DNA from: Heyndrickxia sporothermodurans
GTDB taxonomy: Bacteria; Bacillota; Bacilli; Bacillales; Bacillaceae_C
Direction of reading: 5' to 3'
Length of the DNA stretch: 64,000 nucleotides
NCBI GenBank assembly: GCA_018333075.1
Contig: BORH01000001.1
Coordinates: forward strand, 186,001-250,000
The notes under the pieces were generated by a model that made no database searches, was not told the DNA's origin, and worked only from the letters and a program-made list of their open reading frames with translations. The translations under genes and the position numbers were made by a program. Positions 1-8,792 of this stretch are shown in pieces (the first letter of the stretch is position 1; each line of letters opens with the position of its first letter).

Positions 1-189
1 AAAGAAACCTGAAACAAATACAACTGTTTCATAGATATTTTGAAGATATGCACGAATCCCACCAAATAACGTATCAAGAGCAGCTAGAACTGCAATGGAG
101 AGATAATTAGTATACTCATCAGGGACTCGGATATCGGTTAATAATCCAAGAACGACCCCTAAGATAAGTCCAAATACCGGCAACCACAT
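1..189 (-). CDS. sbp: Small basic protein Sbp (DUF1290), partial at window edge
   Basis: The first 63 codons of a small membrane protein are visible; the rest lies beyond the left edge. The product begins MWLPVFGLILGVVLG and continues with a conserved YLSIAVLAALDTLFGGIRA stretch, which I recognise as Bacillus Sbp. At least one hydrophobic helix lies in the first 20 residues and another follows. The ATG is preceded by a GGGGAGAT ribosome binding site. It is the last visible gene of the divIB-ylxW-ylxX-sbp run; ftsA and ftsZ normally follow in Bacillus. The molecular function is not known to me. Confidence 0.9.
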   Translation of the reverse strand, partial: MWLPVFGLILGVVLGLLTDIRVPDEYTNYLSIAVLAALDTLFGGIRAYLQNIYETVVFVSGFF

Positions 190-256
190 TCATTATCTCC
201 CCTTCTTAAAAAGATTTTCTTATATGTATATATATTTAATTTATATTTACATTTTT

Positions 257-985
257 CTATTTTACAGGTACCATGTTTTGAATAATAATGCTATCATCAT
301 AAGCTGGCAAAGTAACTTCTTTTTTAGGCTTTGAAATGCTTACCTTTAAATTATCAACAACAAATTCATCTATTGCTGGAGATACCTGAATCCGATTATA
401 CAATTTATTCGCTGCATTCATATCTTCTGCAATAACTTTAATTTCAAATGGATATTGTTTGATTGAATGACCGTTTATTTTTGTCTCACCATTGATGTCC
501 CTAATTACTGTAGTATTAATCAATCGTTCCCCATCTATTGAAATTTGCTTTGCTCCGTACATATTTAATTCATTAACTAATCTTTTTAATAAAACTGGTG
601 AGACTTCTGAAACATTTTGACCTATTAATACCGCTTCGTTTAAAGGTGCGATCCTTATTAAAATCCCTGGCCCAGTAATATTTGTCTGACCCGCTTCAAC
701 TTTTAATTCTTTCAAGGTTTCTTTCAAGGCTTGCTCTTTACTATCTTTTATTTTTGTTTCGTATTTACTAATTCTATCTTCATTTGAACGTATCTCTTCA
801 AGTAATTTAGATTGTAGCTCCTGCTCCTTGACAAGATCTTCTCTCAGATCCCACATATCTCTTGTATCCCTGACTTTCGGCTTCTTTACCGTTTGAAATT
901 GGATAGCTAACATAAACCCAATAATTACCGAAATAATCGTCATACTAAGCTTAAATTTAGTACCCACTCCTTTTCTCCTTTTCAT
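257..985 (-). CDS. ylxX: DUF881 family membrane-anchored protein YlxX
   Basis: This 242-residue protein has a positively charged N-terminus, one transmembrane helix at about residues 12-28 and a coiled-coil stretch at about 45-95 (KEQELQSKLLEEIRSNEDRI). A DUF881 domain follows, with conserved motifs around GPGILIRI and LVNELNMYGAKQISIDGERL. The topology suggests an extracytoplasmic domain tethered near division proteins. The start is 2 bases after the ylxW stop, so the two genes are probably translationally coupled. It is a paralogue of YlxW next door. The biochemical role is not established; position between divIB and sbp suggests a link to division or envelope. Confidence 0.9.
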   Translation of the reverse strand: MKRRKGVGTKFKLSMTIISVIIGFMLAIQFQTVKKPKVRDTRDMWDLREDLVKEQELQSKLLEEIRSNEDRISKYETKIKDSKEQALKETLKELKVEAGQTNITGPGILIRIAPLNEAVLIGQNVSEVSPVLLKRLVNELNMYGAKQISIDGERLINTTVIRDINGETKINGHSIKQYPFEIKVIAEDMNAANKLYNRIQVSPAIDEFVVDNLKVSISKPKKEVTLPAYDDSIIIQNMVPVK

Positions 986-987
986 CC

Positions 988-1698
988 TTAAGATTCACCT
1001 AGAATTGGTCCAATTTGGACTTCATCTTTTTTCTCTATTGTAAATACAATATTATCATTCACAAGTTGATCTTTCACTCCACCTGTAATAGACAATGCTG
1101 ATGATAAAACATTTGGATCTCCAATTGCAGTAATTGTAAATGGCTCTGGATAGGGGATTCCATCAACTGTGATAACAGGTCCATTACAAATAATATAAGA
1201 ATCATGGTTAATCCTCTGCCCATTAATTGCGATCGCAGCTGCACCTGCAACATACAATTCATTAATGACTTTAAAGACGTGATGATCATGAACTATATAA
1301 TTATTGACATTTTCCTCTTTAGGATTATAATCTCCGTCCTCAAGTGTAACAATTACTCCATCACCTTTTACCTTAATCTTTCCTAAAAACATACGGTATT
1401 TTTCAGCGTCTTCTGCTAAGTTATAGAAAACTTGCTCTTCCTTTGATAAATCTTTTTCCATTGATCGGACAATGTTTTGTTTCTTATGTAGTTCTTTTTG
1501 TAATTGTTGGTTTTCTTTTTTCTTTTTTAATAATTGATTTCTTAATTCATTTTCTCTAGCAAATTGAGGATCGGTTAATTTTGAACTAGATCCTGAATCT
1601 TTATTTGCTAAATTATATGAAAAAGCAAGTAAAAAACCTAAAATAAGACACACAAGAGCAAGTACGACACTTTTACCTTTCATTATTTTTCTTGTCAT
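988..1698 (-). CDS. ylxW: DUF881 family membrane-anchored protein YlxW
   Basis: This 236-residue protein has the same plan as YlxX: a transmembrane helix at about residues 11-28, a long charged coiled coil at about 45-95 and a DUF881 domain with GDGVIVTLEDGDYNP and VINELYVAGAAAIAINGQR. The ATG at 1698 is chosen because GGAGG lies 12 bases upstream; a second ATG five codons in has no clear ribosome binding site. The gene overlaps the end of divIB by 26 bases, so expression is probably coupled. YlxW and YlxX look like an ancient tandem duplication. Function is unknown; family and position suggest an envelope or division accessory role. Confidence 0.9.
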   Translation of the reverse strand: MTRKIMKGKSVVLALVCLILGFLLAFSYNLANKDSGSSSKLTDPQFARENELRNQLLKKKKENQQLQKELHKKQNIVRSMEKDLSKEEQVFYNLAEDAEKYRMFLGKIKVKGDGVIVTLEDGDYNPKEENVNNYIVHDHHVFKVINELYVAGAAAIAINGQRINHDSYIICNGPVITVDGIPYPEPFTITAIGDPNVLSSALSITGGVKDQLVNDNIVFTIEKKDEVQIGPILGES

Positions 1699-2458
1699 CT
1701 TTGCCCTTTACCTCCGACTGGAACGCTTTGAATACAGAACCTACTTCTAAGTCAATAACTCCTTTAACAGTAGGATCGAGTTGACTAATAATGGATGGGT
1801 AGTAAATAATTTTACTTGCTAGAGTACTTAAAGTAGCAGAAACTTCATTTCCATCATTCATATATAAAGTTACATGGTATTCATCCGTTTTTTTAGGAGA
1901 ATAATGGATTTCAGAAATTGCATTTAAAATTTCGTCAGGCAATTGTTGCAGCTGACCTACCATTTCATTCAATACCTTCCCCTTTTCAAAACTGGTTAAA
2001 ATCGGAACATTAGTTACAACACTTCCATTTTGCTTGGAAAGTATGCTTCCATTATCTAGAACTGGTAAAAGCTTTGTTCCTTTAGACATATAGGCAATTT
2101 TAGCATGTTCCTTAATATGTATAATGATGTTATTAGGAAAATGAATTTTCACGGTTGCTTTCTTAACTTCCGGTAAATTGGATATTTGAGATACTACCTT
2201 ATCTTTTTTTACATTCCAAACATTTGTCTTTTTTGTTATTCCAGCGCTTTTAATAATGGCTTGTTTACTAATAGTATGATTACCTTCAACACTTATTTTA
2301 TTTACATGACTCAGAGGGGACTGAAAATAAACCACACATAGGATTAATAAAAAGAATACCGATATCAAAAAAATGAGACGGCGATTCGTTTTTCTTTTCC
2401 TTTGCTCTTTCAACTTTGGTATACGATCTTCTAATGAAACAACTTTTCCTTCTGCCAC
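1673..2458 (-). CDS. divIB: Cell division protein DivIB/FtsQ
   Basis: DivIB is a bitopic divisome protein that works with DivIC and FtsL to recruit and activate the septal synthase. The 261-residue product has a basic cytoplasmic tail (LEDRIPKLKEQRKRKTNRRL), one membrane helix, then a POTRA domain beginning near VNKISVEGNHTISKQAII and the FtsQ/DivIB beta domain ending with SIISQLDPTVKGVIDLEV. A longer open frame extends upstream to a TTG at 2512. I choose the GTG at 2458 because a GGGGGG ribosome binding site sits 6 bases before it and the N-terminus then matches other Bacillus DivIB proteins. The usual upstream neighbours murG and murB are missing. Confidence 0.93.
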   Translation of the reverse strand: MAEGKVVSLEDRIPKLKEQRKRKTNRRLIFLISVFFLLILCVVYFQSPLSHVNKISVEGNHTISKQAIIKSAGITKKTNVWNVKKDKVVSQISNLPEVKKATVKIHFPNNIIIHIKEHAKIAYMSKGTKLLPVLDNGSILSKQNGSVVTNVPILTSFEKGKVLNEMVGQLQQLPDEILNAISEIHYSPKKTDEYHVTLYMNDGNEVSATLSTLASKIIYYPSIISQLDPTVKGVIDLEVGSVFKAFQSEVKGKDDKKNNER

Positions 2459-2997
2459 ATATTTCCCCCCTCTATCTATTAAAGAAAATAGCTTGTCTAA
2501 AAAAAATAACAATTAACTATCTTCTTCCAATTATATTATACTATGTAAATAAATGAGGAAAGAGTATATGTTCATTTTTCATACGTCATTTTTTTCCAAT
2601 CTTTGTTTCAACGAAATATGATAGATAACCTTTCTGAAGCATGGATTACTTTTGTTTTTAATTTACCTGGAAGTCCAAGTACAATTATTTCTCATGTATG
2701 AACATTTAAGTAGCAATCCCTATTCAATTCCTTTATATCATTCTGTATGTGGATGGGTTAGGTTTAAACGCCTTTTTTAAAAGATAGGATAAATATACCA
2801 CCACTTACATTCATTTTCATTATTTCACCTCTAAGCTTTCCCATTTCAACAAGAGGAACACTGTTGAAAATTTGCAATCTTTGATGTGTATCTAGTTGTT
2901 CGTTTACTATCATACTATATTCTAAACCAGTTTTAACCCTCAGTAAAAGAATATTTATATGATTGTAATATAACTGTAGATAAAAAGTCCTAAACGT
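2459..2997. other. AT-rich gap between spoVE and divIB where murG and murB are absent
   Basis: About 540 bases without a convincing gene. In B. subtilis, murG and murB occupy this position. I translated the minus strand of 2760-3000 and found only a short unsupported open frame, with no MurB or MurG motifs. The spoVE terminator lies just to the right, so divIB must have its own promoter in this gap, but I could not pick one out with confidence. Confidence 0.7.
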
Positions 2998-3024
2998 AAA
3001 AAAACCCCTTAATAAGGGTTTTTT
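2998..3024 (-). terminator. Intrinsic terminator after spoVE
   Basis: A stem of AACCC/GGGTT type with a short loop and a minus-strand T run of seven lies 17 bases after the spoVE stop. It ends the mraZ-to-spoVE transcript before divIB. Confidence 0.85.
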
Positions 3025-3040
3025 ATTTTGAAGAAATTCT

Positions 3041-4141
3041 TTATATTCGGGAATATCTACTTATATTTAATAATACACCTACCGCCATTAGCATTAATGT
3101 TAATGACGATCCTCCATAACTAAGAAATGGAAGTGTAATTCCTGTAACAGGCATTAATCCAGTAACAACTCCAATATTAATCATTACTTGTATAGCGATC
3201 ATCGAAATAATTCCAACAGCTAGAAAACTACCATATAGATCTGGTGCACCTAAAGCAATTCGAATCCCTCTCCATAGTAATAATGAAAATAACAGAAGTA
3301 CAAAGGTACCACCGATAAATCCTAATTCTTCAGATAGAATGGCAAAGATAAAATCCGTTTGTGGTTCTGGTAAGTAAAAAAACTTTTGCCTGCTTTCTCC
3401 TAAGCCTAATCCAAACAAGCCTCCTGGACCAATTGCAAATAAGGATTGTATAATTTGAAAGCCTGTCCCTTGAGGATCTTGCCAAGGATCCAAAAAGGAA
3501 GTGATTCTTGCCATACGATAGGGAGCAGAAATAATGAGAGCAACAAAACCGGCAACCCCCAATAGTCCTAACACAACAAAATGAAAAATACGTGCTCCAG
3601 AAATAAATATCATAATGACACATGTTCCTAACATAACAGTACCAGTTCCTAAATCTGGTTGAAGCATAATCATTCCAAATGCTAGGAAGACTAATGACAA
3701 GGATGGAACGAGCCCTTTTTTTAATGTTGTTATATATTTTTGCTGCTCTGAAAGAAATTTTGCAAGAAAAGCAATCATCGCTAATTTTATGAATTCAGAT
3801 GGTTGAATGGAAAATGCTCCTACACCAATCCAACTACGTGATCCATTTCGTTCCATCCCAATTCCTGGTATTAGTACTAGAACTAAAAGAACAAAACAAA
3901 TAATTAATAGTATTTTTGCCCAAGAACGCCATGTCCAATAATCGACATTCATTATGAAAAACATAGCGATAACACCAATACCGGCAAATAAAAGCTGCCT
4001 TTTTGCGAAAAAGAAGGAGTCATGGAACTTATAATTGGCCCAAATCGCACTTGCACTATAAACCATTATAAGTCCGACTGTTAATAAGGTTAGAGTAACA
4101 ATGATTAACAATAAATCGGGATTCGATTTTTTTACTGGCAA
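3041..4141 (-). CDS. spoVE: Spore cortex SEDS glycosyltransferase SpoVE
   Basis: SpoVE polymerises lipid II into glycan strands for the spore cortex, working with the transpeptidase SpoVD. The 366-residue protein is an all-helical SEDS family member. Conserved blocks include MVYSASAIWA, RNGSRSWIGVG, QPSEFIKLAMIAFLAK, QPDLGTG, FFYLPEPQTDFIFAI, GLMPVTGITLPFLSYGG and a C-terminal ISRYSR. It closely resembles SpoVE rather than FtsW, and a separate FtsW lies at 50204-51415. The TTG at 4141 is preferred: GAGGTG is 6 bases upstream, while an upstream in-frame GTG lies inside that ribosome binding site. It follows murD by 140 bases and ends at a terminator. Confidence 0.93.
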   Translation of the reverse strand: MPVKKSNPDLLLIIVTLTLLTVGLIMVYSASAIWANYKFHDSFFFAKRQLLFAGIGVIAMFFIMNVDYWTWRSWAKILLIICFVLLVLVLIPGIGMERNGSRSWIGVGAFSIQPSEFIKLAMIAFLAKFLSEQQKYITTLKKGLVPSLSLVFLAFGMIMLQPDLGTGTVMLGTCVIMIFISGARIFHFVVLGLLGVAGFVALIISAPYRMARITSFLDPWQDPQGTGFQIIQSLFAIGPGGLFGLGLGESRQKFFYLPEPQTDFIFAILSEELGFIGGTFVLLLFSLLLWRGIRIALGAPDLYGSFLAVGIISMIAIQVMINIGVVTGLMPVTGITLPFLSYGGSSLTLMLMAVGVLLNISRYSRI

Positions 4142-4281
4142 TGTCAACACCTCGAGAGTGATAAATTAGAGCTTATTGTAGTTGTTCATTCTCAAGATGT
4201 CTTGCAAGACTTTTCTTTATGTGACCTGTCTATCTTATCATGCCATTATTAATAAGTTGCTCGTCCTGCTATTCTTTGCCC

Positions 4282-5637
4282 TTATTTAAGCTTATGCACA
4301 GCATCAATAAAAATATCACCGCGAACTTCAAAAGTTTTATATTGATCCCAACTTGCACAAGCTGGTGACAGTAAAATTACATCTCCAGGGTTTGATAATT
4401 CAAATGCAACTGGTACTGCCTTTTCAACATTATCGACACGTTTAATGATTTCTATTCCCGCTTTACGTGCTGTCTCTTCTAACTTTGCAGCTGTTTGCCC
4501 GAATGTAATCATCACCTTCACATTCTTTAAGGCAGGAATTAATTCATCAAAGCCATTTCCTCGATCAAGTCCTCCTGCAAGTAAAATAACTGGCTCATCA
4601 AATGCTTTTAATGCACTTTTTGCAGCTAATATATTGGTGGCTTTTGAGTCATTAAAAAATCTTCTGCCAACAATTTCTTCAACAAACTGTGTACGATGCT
4701 TTACACCTGTAAATGTTGTTAAAATTTTTCTAATTGCTTCATTGCTTGCTCCCATAAGCTTAGTTGTTGCTACTGTAGCCAATATATTTTCTAAATTGTG
4801 CTCACCTGGCAATGTAATATCACTTTTTGGGATAATTTCTTCACCTAAAAATGTCACCATCCCGTTTTCTATACAGCATCCATGTGGTAAATGTTTGCTA
4901 GTTGAAAAAGGAACCAATTTAGCTTTTGAAAAAGAGATTAGCTTTTGCAAGTGATCTTGATCAGCATTGACAATTAAATAATCATTTTCATCTTGATTTT
5001 TTGTAATATTTGCTTTCGCTTCCGCATATGCTTCTTTTGTTCCATGATAATCTATATGTGCTTCATAAATATTTGTTATGACAGCAATATGTGGTTTAAA
5101 TGAACGAATCCCCATTAACTGGAAGGAAGATAATTCAACAACCATTTGTTGATCACTTTTAGCTTCTTGTGCAACTTCTGAAGCAACAGTACCAATATTC
5201 CCTGCAATTAATGGATGAAAGCTTTCATCAGCTTGTAAAATATTATAAATAAGTGTTGTTGTTGTTGTTTTTCCATTCGTCCCTGTAATGCCAATAATAT
5301 CAGCTTCAGATATTTGATAGGCAAGCTCTACTTCTGTAATGATAGGGATTCCTTTTTTAACCGCACCAGCCACTAATGGATTGGTATAAGGAATACCTGG
5401 ATTTTTTACAATTAATTCGAATCCCTCATCAAGTAATTCAATTGGATGGCTTCCACAAATTACTTTTATTCCCTGTTCAAGAAGTCCTTGTGCTTCTGGA
5501 TTTTCGTTAAGAGCTTTAAAATCGTTTACTGTGACAAATGCTCCTAACGAATGTAAAAGCGAGGCCGCACTTACCCCGCTCTTTGCTAGTCCTAAAACTA
5601 ATATTTTCTTATGCTGATATTGATTAATCTTTTTCAC
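4282..5637 (-). CDS. murD: UDP-N-acetylmuramoyl-L-alanine:D-glutamate ligase MurD
   Basis: MurD is the cytoplasmic ATP-dependent ligase that adds D-glutamate to UDP-MurNAc-L-alanine. The 451-residue protein has an N-terminal UDP-binding domain (LVLGLAKSGVSAASLL), the ATP-binding loop GTNGKTTT at residues 119-126, and the ligase C-domain with HRTQFVEEIVGRRFFNDSKAT and LSPACASWDQY. Length is normal for the family. The GTG start directly follows the mraY stop, which indicates strong translational coupling. The reading order mraY-murD-spoVE matches Bacillus dcw clusters. Confidence 0.96.
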   Translation of the reverse strand: MKKINQYQHKKILVLGLAKSGVSAASLLHSLGAFVTVNDFKALNENPEAQGLLEQGIKVICGSHPIELLDEGFELIVKNPGIPYTNPLVAGAVKKGIPIITEVELAYQISEADIIGITGTNGKTTTTTLIYNILQADESFHPLIAGNIGTVASEVAQEAKSDQQMVVELSSFQLMGIRSFKPHIAVITNIYEAHIDYHGTKEAYAEAKANITKNQDENDYLIVNADQDHLQKLISFSKAKLVPFSTSKHLPHGCCIENGMVTFLGEEIIPKSDITLPGEHNLENILATVATTKLMGASNEAIRKILTTFTGVKHRTQFVEEIVGRRFFNDSKATNILAAKSALKAFDEPVILLAGGLDRGNGFDELIPALKNVKVMITFGQTAAKLEETARKAGIEIIKRVDNVEKAVPVAFELSNPGDVILLSPACASWDQYKTFEVRGDIFIDAVHKLK

Positions 5638-6609
5638 TTACATCCACACCTCGATATATATAGCTAAAATGGCACATAATAACCCTACTGTCCAAAATGT
5701 AACTACGACTCTCCATTCTGACCATCCACTTAATTCATAATGATGGTGTAATGGACTCATCTTAAATATTCTTTTTCCAGTCGTTTTAAATGAAATTACC
5801 TGTAGAATAACTGAAAGAGTTTCAATAACGAATACTCCTCCAATGATGATGAGCAGGATCTCTAACTTTGTTAATATCGCAATAGTAGCTATTGCGCCAC
5901 CAAGTGCTAATGAGCCTGTGTCACCCATAAATACCTTAGCAGGATGAGCATTAAATACTAAGAATCCTAACACAGCACCAACAACAGCAACAGAGAATAT
6001 AGCAACATCAAATTGAGATTGATTCCATGCTAATACAGCAAATGCTCCAAATGCAATAGCTGATGTTCCAGATACAAGACCATCTAAACCATCGGTTAAA
6101 TTCACGGCATTTGAAAAACCTACTAACCAAAAAATAATAAAAACTAAATAAAACCAGCCTAAATCAAACGAATAATCAATCCCCGGTATAGTAACTTCCG
6201 TTGAAAAATTATATTGACGGAAAATAATATAAAAAATAACTGAGATAACTATTTGCCCAAGTAGCTTTTGCTTTGATGTTAACCCTAAATTTCTTTTTAA
6301 AACAACTTTTATAAAGTCATCTAAAAAGCCTAATAATCCAAAACCTAAAGTTACTAGTAAAAGCAAGTACGTTTTTACAGTTGGTTCAAATAATTTACCT
6401 GTCATTACTAAGGTTGTAACAATGATCGATAGGAGAATGACAATTCCACCCATCGTTGGTGTTCCCGTTTTCTTTTGATGTGACTTAGGCCCTTCCTCAC
6501 GAATACTTTGCCCAAATTTTAATCTTCTTAAAAAGGGGATAAAAATAGGAGAAAGTAATGCTGTAATTAAAAAGCCCATTAAAATGGTAAAAAGTATCGC
6601 TTGATTCAT
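5638..6609 (-). CDS. mraY: Phospho-N-acetylmuramoyl-pentapeptide transferase MraY
   Basis: MraY is the integral membrane enzyme that transfers phospho-MurNAc-pentapeptide to undecaprenyl phosphate, forming lipid I. The 323-residue protein has about ten membrane helices. Family signatures are [26 protein letters not shown] (catalytic Asp pair), [32 protein letters not shown] and [14 protein letters not shown]. An ATG at 6618 directly abuts the AGGAGGGG site, so I choose the ATG at 6609, which has 9-base spacing. It follows the MurF-like gene within a few bases and runs straight into murD. Confidence 0.96.
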   Translation of the reverse strand: MNQAILFTILMGFLITALLSPIFIPFLRRLKFGQSIREEGPKSHQKKTGTPTMGGIVILLSIIVTTLVMTGKLFEPTVKTYLLLLVTLGFGLLGFLDDFIKVVLKRNLGLTSKQKLLGQIVISVIFYIIFRQYNFSTEVTIPGIDYSFDLGWFYLVFIIFWLVGFSNAVNLTDGLDGLVSGTSAIAFGAFAVLAWNQSQFDVAIFSVAVVGAVLGFLVFNAHPAKVFMGDTGSLALGGAIATIAILTKLEILLIIIGGVFVIETLSVILQVISFKTTGKRIFKMSPLHHHYELSGWSEWRVVVTFWTVGLLCAILAIYIEVWM

Positions 6610-6614
6610 GATTT

Positions 6615-7064
6615 TCATCCCCTCCTTTTTGAATTATTATAAGTTTTTATTGTTTCAATTACGTTCAACCTGTCAGCTTCTACAGCTATATCATATGTGA
6701 ATGGTAAGCTATTCAGAAGTGATGGTGAATAAAATGCTATTTTAGTCATTGTTTCACACTCTTCTTGTTTTAATTTTCTAATGTATTCCTCGCTAATTTT
6801 CAAAAGCACTTCCCCCGGATCATCTACTAAAAAAATCGGAAAATGATTAGGTGTATATGAAGGAAGCTCCTCGTTTTTATTCCATATCCCTGCAATTGCA
6901 CCATTTTCAATGGCTTTACCTAAATCCTCATCATGAATTGGAATAAATAATCCTTTGGGCTGTGGTAAATCTGAGAATATAGAAACTGTATTAAATGTTA
7001 AACTAGCTAAATGGATACCTCTTGTTTCCATTGCATGACGATTAATATCGTTAAACGATAGCAT
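6615..7064 (-). CDS. Stand-alone MurF N-terminal-domain-like protein without ATPase domain
   Basis: This 149-residue protein lies exactly between murE and mraY, where many bacteria carry murF but B. subtilis has nothing. Residues about 37-95 resemble the substrate-binding first domain of Mur[14 protein letters not shown], then [13 protein letters not shown] and [14 protein letters not shown]. In MurF the GTNGKTT loop follows this domain; here it is replaced by a divergent tail ([16 protein letters not shown]), and the ATPase and ligase domains are missing. It starts 2 bases after the murE stop with AAGGAG 8 bases upstream of the ATG, so it is probably translated. It could be a UDP-precursor-binding regulator or a decaying murF remnant. 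No catalytic activity can be claimed. Confidence 0.7.
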   Translation of the reverse strand: MLSFNDINRHAMETRGIHLASLTFNTVSIFSDLPQPKGLFIPIHDEDLGKAIENGAIAGIWNKNEELPSYTPNHFPIFLVDDPGEVLLKISEEYIRKLKQEECETMTKIAFYSPSLLNSLPFTYDIAVEADRLNVIETIKTYNNSKRRG

Positions 7065-7066
7065 AT

Positions 7067-8524
7067 TTAACGCTCCTTTACAGCTTCTAATGCAACCATA
7101 CGATCATCAAAATCTAAAATTTTCTCACCAATTTGCTGGTATGTTTCATGTCCTTTACCTGCAATAATTACAACATCTCCACTACTTGCATTCTTCACAC
7201 CATAAAAAATTGCCTCTCTACGGTCAGTAATGGTTACAAAATCTTTTCCATTTACACCAGCGACCATATCTTGGATAATCTGATCAGGATCCTCACTCCG
7301 AGGGTTATCTGAAGTAAAAATAGGATTCGTTCCATATTCACACGCAATTTGTGCCATAATTGGTCTTTTGGTTTTATCCCTATCGCCACCACATCCAACA
7401 ATAACAAAGATTCTCTTTTCAGCAAAGTGTTGAATGGTTTTTAAGACATTTTCCAAGCTATCAGGTGTGTGTGCATAATCAACTATGATTGGAAAATCCT
7501 GACCACCATTTACTAATTCAAATCTCCCTGCAACACCTTTTACCGATTCAATCGATTGGATAATCTCTTTCAACGGTATTTGAGATACATATGCGGCAGC
7601 TATCGCAGCAAGCACATTATATATACTAAACTTTCCGATAAGCTTTATGTTGATTTCATGTACGCCTTCAGGTGAAGATAAGGTAAAGGTTGTTCCGCTT
7701 GCGCTCATTTGAATTTTGCTTGCGTAAAAATCAGCATTATGATCGATGCCATAACTAATAATATGTGCTGCTGTTTCCTTCTTAATTTTTGCAGAAGCAG
7801 GATCATCGATATTAAGCACAGCGAATTTAGGGTGTTCATGATTATATGTGTTTCCTAATTGTGAAAATAACAGGCTTTTCGCTCTGCGATACTCCTCCAT
7901 TGTATGATGATAGTCAAGATGATCCTGTGTCAAGTTTGTAAATACAGCGACATCATAATCACATCCATAAACCCTTCCTTGATCCAATGCATGTGAGGAA
8001 ACTTCCATAATAGCAGATTTTACGTTTGAATCAACCATTTGTCTAAACGTTTTTTGGAGTGTCATACTATCTGGAGTGGTATTTTTCGTTTCAAGTATTT
8101 GATCACCAATTTTCATATACATCGTGCCAATTAATCCAGTCTTTTCACCCGCATCTTGAAAAATCTGATCAATTAAATGGCTTGTTGTCGTTTTCCCATT
8201 AGTCCCAGTAATTCCAATTAACCGAAGCTTTTTCGTCGGCTGATGATAAAATGCATCAGCAAGTATTGCCATTGCTCTTTTAGTATCCTTCACAATAACC
8301 ACTGGTATATTAGCTTCAACAGGCTTCTCAGCAATGATCGCTACTGCTCCCTTTGCTTCCGCATCTTTTGCAAAGACGTGCCCATCAACAGTCAGCCCTT
8401 CAATACAAATAAATAAAGAGCCTTGTACAACCTTACGATTATCTTGAACGATATCAATGATATCAGGATTTTCATTAGGAAGTTTTACAAGTGGTAACAC
8501 TTTTAAGAGCGTATGTAATTTCAT
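7067..8524 (-). CDS. murE: UDP-MurNAc-tripeptide synthetase MurE (meso-diaminopimelate adding)
   Basis: MurE adds the third amino acid to UDP-MurNAc-L-Ala-D-Glu in the cytoplasm. The 485-residue protein shows the UDP-binding first domain, the ATP loop GTNGKTTT at residues 107-114, and the central segment with [21 protein letters not shown] and DHLDYH. The C-terminal domain carries [12 protein letters not shown] and SDNPRSEDP. The DNPR motif is the known signature for meso-diaminopimelate specificity, so the cell wall is predicted to be the DAP type. A GGAGG site lies 8 bases before the ATG. The stop is 2 bases from the MurF-like gene. Confidence 0.96.
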   Translation of the reverse strand: MKLHTLLKVLPLVKLPNENPDIIDIVQDNRKVVQGSLFICIEGLTVDGHVFAKDAEAKGAVAIIAEKPVEANIPVVIVKDTKRAMAILADAFYHQPTKKLRLIGITGTNGKTTTSHLIDQIFQDAGEKTGLIGTMYMKIGDQILETKNTTPDSMTLQKTFRQMVDSNVKSAIMEVSSHALDQGRVYGCDYDVAVFTNLTQDHLDYHHTMEEYRRAKSLLFSQLGNTYNHEHPKFAVLNIDDPASAKIKKETAAHIISYGIDHNADFYASKIQMSASGTTFTLSSPEGVHEINIKLIGKFSIYNVLAAIAAAYVSQIPLKEIIQSIESVKGVAGRFELVNGGQDFPIIVDYAHTPDSLENVLKTIQHFAEKRIFVIVGCGGDRDKTKRPIMAQIACEYGTNPIFTSDNPRSEDPDQIIQDMVAGVNGKDFVTITDRREAIFYGVKNASSGDVVIIAGKGHETYQQIGEKILDFDDRMVALEAVKER

Positions 8525-8792
8525 ATTTAAATCCTCCTATATTTCAACCAATGAAATTTCAATTATATTTCATTCGGTTTTAAAAAACAGTCCTTTTCTA
8601 TTTTACTAAAAAAATGATTATGATGCTATTAGCTTTATAGATTTTCCTAAATCTACTTTTATGTACATAAAAGAAGCAGCACTATTTATGCCGCCTCTAG
8701 AAAAAGTTGTGTGAATATGCAAATGTAAAAGTTAGCTCAAATGGTATAAAATAAGAAACCTACTAAATAAAGGATCACAAGTGGTTCCTAAT

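Noticed and set aside
2775-2998. Minus-strand open frame of about 75 codons between spoVE and divIB, ending SGGIFILSFKKGV
   Set aside because: It has no ribosome binding site at any candidate start, no recognisable family and AT-rich random-looking composition. It shows no MurB or MurG motif.
4445-4954. 169-codon plus-strand open frame inside murD
   Set aside because: It lies wholly antisense to a clearly conserved gene and has no family resemblance.
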